Assembly: GCA_040877935.1 (NCBI GenBank)
Contig: JBBDNB010000044.1
Span: forward strand, 1 to 64,000
Length of the DNA stretch: 64,000 bases
Direction of reading: 5' to 3'
Origin: Chitinophagales bacterium
Lineage (GTDB): Bacteria; Bacteroidota; Bacteroidia; Chitinophagales; CAIOSU01
Below are positions 61,781-64,000 of this stretch, piece after piece (the stretch's first letter is position 1; every line of letters begins with the position of its first letter). The position numbers and the translations under genes are program-made. The notes beneath the pieces are model-generated. The model was not told where the DNA came from. It searched no databases and worked only from the letters and a program-made list of their open reading frames with translations.

Positions 61781-62671
61781 ATGAAAACAATATTATTTAC
61801 AGCAGCACTGTCTGCTTTTTCAATTTTCACTTTTGCGCAAGAACCAATTAACGTAACAGTGGCCCATCAATCTGTAACCAGAGATGCCCAAAATTCATAT
61901 ACCGTAGATATTCCCCAAGCTAATTTGAAAGATGTGGAAAAAGAGTGGACGAAATACCTCTCCAAGAAAAGTAAAGGAAGAGCGAGTGAATCGAATGGTG
62001 AATACATCCAAAACAATGCAGTCGATAAAAATATTTCCAATAAACCTTTTGATGTTCAAAGCAAATTGTTTGGAACATCTGACGGGGTTCGCCTCACAGC
62101 TTGGTTTACTCAGCGAAATAGACCTTTGCAAAGTTCAGAGCGGGGAAATGGACAGCAATTGGCCGTTCAAAAATATATTCGTGATTTTGCTGTGCCGCAA
62201 TATAGAGAAGCTGTAAAAGCTGAATTGGAAACCGAGCAGGACAAACTGGAGGAAATGGAAAAGCAACTAAGCGAAATGATTAAAAACGAGGAAGCTTCAT
62301 TGAAAGCAATTGCTGAAAATGAGCGCTCCAATGAACGGGCTAAGGAATCTATTGCAACCACCAAAAGCGATATAAAAAGCTCATCCAAAAAAATAGAGGA
62401 TCAAAAGGAAATGGTGGAGTACACTGCCTCCGATCCCAATGCCACAAAGGGAGCAAAGAAAACGCTTGACAATTTAGAAGACGATAAGAAGGACTTGCAA
62501 AAGAGCAATGAAAAAGAAGCCAAGGATTTGGTGAAGAGCAAAACAGAAATTCGTGAAGCAGAAAGAAATACTTCCAATATGCAAGATGCACAGGCGGTTC
62601 AAAGAGCCAATATTGAAGTTCAAAAAAAGAAAATACAGGACATCAAAATCAAATTGAGCAAAATCGCATAG
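61781..62671 (+). CDS. Exported coiled-coil protein
   Basis: About 296 residues from ATG 61781; the preceding frame is intergenic T-rich DNA read as protein. Signal peptide FTAALSAFSIFTFAQ, a ~110-residue N-terminal domain (INVTVAHQSVTRDAQNSYTVDIP), and a long Lys/Glu coiled coil (~145-290: EAVKAELETEQDKLEEMEKQL and more) to the end. It would be periplasmic or surface-attached. Its family is not recognised. A terminator follows. Confidence 0.78.
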   Translation: MKTILFTAALSAFSIFTFAQEPINVTVAHQSVTRDAQNSYTVDIPQANLKDVEKEWTKYLSKKSKGRASESNGEYIQNNAVDKNISNKPFDVQSKLFGTSDGVRLTAWFTQRNRPLQSSERGNGQQLAVQKYIRDFAVPQYREAVKAELETEQDKLEEMEKQLSEMIKNEEASLKAIAENERSNERAKESIATTKSDIKSSSKKIEDQKEMVEYTASDPNATKGAKKTLDNLEDDKKDLQKSNEKEAKDLVKSKTEIREAERNTSNMQDAQAVQRANIEVQKKKIQDIKIKLSKIA

Positions 62672-62712
62672 GTTTTAAACAAGCAAGAAACAACATTTTA
62701 TTTTTTTACTTG

Positions 62713-62743
62713 AATTCGGGATTATTCATCCCGAATTTTTTGT
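62713..62743 (+). terminator. Rho-independent terminator after coiled-coil gene
   Basis: AATTCGGGAT (62713-62722) pairs with ATCCCGAATT (62728-62737), 5-nt loop, then TTTT. A 10-bp perfect stem about 40 bp past the stop codon. Confidence 0.88.
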
Positions 62744-62870
62744 TTCAGTTGCTGCTGATTCCGTGTTGAGATGCAACGAACTGATAATTAGAGTCTGTCC
62801 ATAATGTCTGATTTCTTCGTTAGGCTTGTTCTGAAAACAGTCATTTACAATAAAATACAGCTAAAATTGG

Positions 62871-63593
62871 TCAAAGCTTACCCGTCAGCCCTTTCCACTT
62901 TAATTCCAATACGCCAAACATGGCTTCTTTAAAAATATGTGTTGACATTTTAGAGGTGCCGCGAATTCTGTCAACAAAGGTGATGGGTACTTCAGCAATA
63001 CCAAATCCCAGTTTCCAAGCCTTGTATTTCATTTCTATTTGAAAAGCGTAGCCGATAAACTTAATGCTATCCAGGTTTATGGTTTCTAAAACTTCTTTTT
63101 TGTAGCATACAAAACCCGCAGTAGCGTCCCGGCAGGGTATCCAGGTGATAAACTGTACATACAAATTGGCAAAATAGGAGAGCATGATCCGGCTCATTGG
63201 CCAGTCTTTAACTTTTCCTCCGCTTGTATATCTCGATCCTACAGCTATATCGGCTCCGTTTTCGCAAGCAGCCACCAATTCTATAAGCTTTTCAGGGGGA
63301 TGGGAAAAATCAGCATCCATCTCTAAGATATAGTCGTAATTGTTTTTAATGCCCCATTTAAACCCGTGAATATAGGCTGTTCCCAATCCGAGCTTTCCCT
63401 GGCGGCTTTCCAAAAATAAGCGATTGGGGTATTGCTCCATCAATTCTTTGATCAGGCCGGCTGTGCCATCGGGTGAATTGTCATCGACAATAAGCAAGTG
63501 AAAATCATCCGACTGTTGGAAAACACTCTCTACCATTCGAGCTATATTTTCCTTTTCGTTATAAGTAGGAATTATAATTAGGATGCGTTTCAA
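62871..63593 (-). CDS. Dolichol-phosphate-mannose-synthase-like glycosyltransferase
   Basis: A 240-residue GT2 enzyme of the polyprenol-monophosphomannose/glucose synthase group. Motifs: IIIPTYNEKENI at the N-terminus, LLIVDDNSPDGT, the metal-binding EMDADFSHPPE, GSRYTSGGKVKDW and DRIRGTSKMS near the C-terminus. There is no C-terminal membrane domain, as in DPM1. It would load a sugar onto a polyprenyl phosphate for cell-surface glycans. The start is TTG 63593. Confidence 0.9.
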   Translation of the reverse strand: MKRILIIIPTYNEKENIARMVESVFQQSDDFHLLIVDDNSPDGTAGLIKELMEQYPNRLFLESRQGKLGLGTAYIHGFKWGIKNNYDYILEMDADFSHPPEKLIELVAACENGADIAVGSRYTSGGKVKDWPMSRIMLSYFANLYVQFITWIPCRDATAGFVCYKKEVLETINLDSIKFIGYAFQIEMKYKAWKLGFGIAEVPITFVDRIRGTSKMSTHIFKEAMFGVLELKWKGLTGKL

Positions 63594-63701
63594 TGAATTA
63601 TTTTTAATAGAGGGTTAAAAATACTAAGCAGAACAACAATAATTTATTTTCCAAGCTTAATAAATGTGAATTTAAAAAATCTAAATTAGATACTTTGATA
63701 A

Positions 63702-64000
63702 TTAAGACAGGGAAACGGTTGCTTTTAGCTTTTTCATATCTAATCCATCAAAAGTTCCTGAACTCATCATTAAAAGTACACTTTTATTCGCCTTATGATT
63801 GCTTAAAAATTCCAGAAGCTCCGCATTATTGTGCACAATATGGAGTGTTTTTTGATTGAAATAATTGCGCAGATCATCATCGCTAATAGGAGGAAGGTTT
63901 TTGTGTTCTAAAACTTCAGGGTTAAGCAAAACCGCTGCATGGTCTGCTTTTTCCATGCAGTTTTTATATTGGTCAATAAAGCCTTTGTTCAGACTGCTGA
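63702..64000 (-). CDS. mpl: UDP-N-acetylmuramate-tripeptide ligase Mpl, C-terminal part
   Basis: The frame is open to the window edge (LNKGFIDQYKNCMEKADHAAVLL...), so only ~99 C-terminal residues are visible. Stretches HKNLPPISDDDLRNYF and LLMMSSGTFDGLDM match the end of Mpl (UDP-N-acetylmuramate:L-alanyl-gamma-D-glutamyl-meso-diaminopimelate ligase), which recycles cell-wall tripeptide. The rest, with ATP-binding and central domains, lies outside. The ATG at 63956 is internal, not a true start. Confidence 0.75.
   Translation of the reverse strand, partial: SSLNKGFIDQYKNCMEKADHAAVLLNPEVLEHKNLPPISDDDLRNYFNQKTLHIVHNNAELLEFLSNHKANKSVLLMMSSGTFDGLDMKKLKATVSLS

Overview
The window is a stretch of an A+T-rich Bacteroidota chromosome. 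Support for this comes from two proteins with type IX secretion (T9SS) C-terminal sorting domains, SprB repeats, a DUF3822-rsmD-coaD operon, a DUF4296 lipoprotein, a TAnnTTTG-type -7 promoter element, and families largely confined to that phylum (HYC_CC_PP, the CopB/CusA/four-helix-bundle cluster, the HMA-like AraC regulators). Many starts are TTG and Shine-Dalgarno sequences are mostly absent. No rRNA, tRNA, transposase, phage or CRISPR array was seen.

Layout. 1-1700: an accessory two-gene cassette (unknown protein plus HEPN-like protein) with its own promoter, bounded by ~105-bp direct repeats. 1700-30400: mostly housekeeping genes (yggS, scoAB, class IV aminotransferase, coaD-rsmD-DUF3822, MATE transporter, msrB, purC-phoH, SAM hydrolase, aroB, aroA, trmH, BamA-like protein, pyrD, menF), with a secreted M43 protease, an orphan hicB beside a decayed hicA, and a Baeyer-Villiger monooxygenase next to a sterol desaturase-like hydroxylase. 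30500-41600: a copper/silver efflux island (HYC_CC_PP, CusA, CusC-like TolC protein, CopB-type ATPase, CusB, metal-binding lipoprotein) interrupted by two four-helix-bundle (23S rRNA intervening-sequence type) genes and by arrays of short degenerate repeats. 43000-61500: an envelope/stress region (CsbD, CHRD, DUF2141, OmpA, LapA, desaturase, YdcF, Lmo0937 proteins) that also carries a CheB-CheR-histidine-kinase fusion between two single-domain response regulators and an AraC-type regulator. 61500-64000: a small lipoprotein, a coiled-coil secreted protein, a dolichol-phosphate-mannose-synthase-like glycosyltransferase and the C-terminus of mpl.

Two patterns stand out. First, each four-helix-bundle gene is bracketed by an upstream array and a downstream array of the same degenerate repeat family in opposite orientation. 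One module uses a ~10.5-bp GGAAATA-type repeat and the other an 8-bp TGATGTGC-type repeat. The downstream array lies inside the start of the next gene, and further arrays of the same kinds sit in frame inside cusA. This looks like an undescribed repeat-plus-gene module. Second, seven copies of a 38-bp element, each two TTACANNATT half-sites exactly 21 bp apart, lie 50-130 bp upstream of stress genes between 44.7 and 61.3 kb. They are probably the operators of the AraC-type regulator encoded at 60592-61161.

All calls come from reading the sequence. No database search or structure prediction was run.
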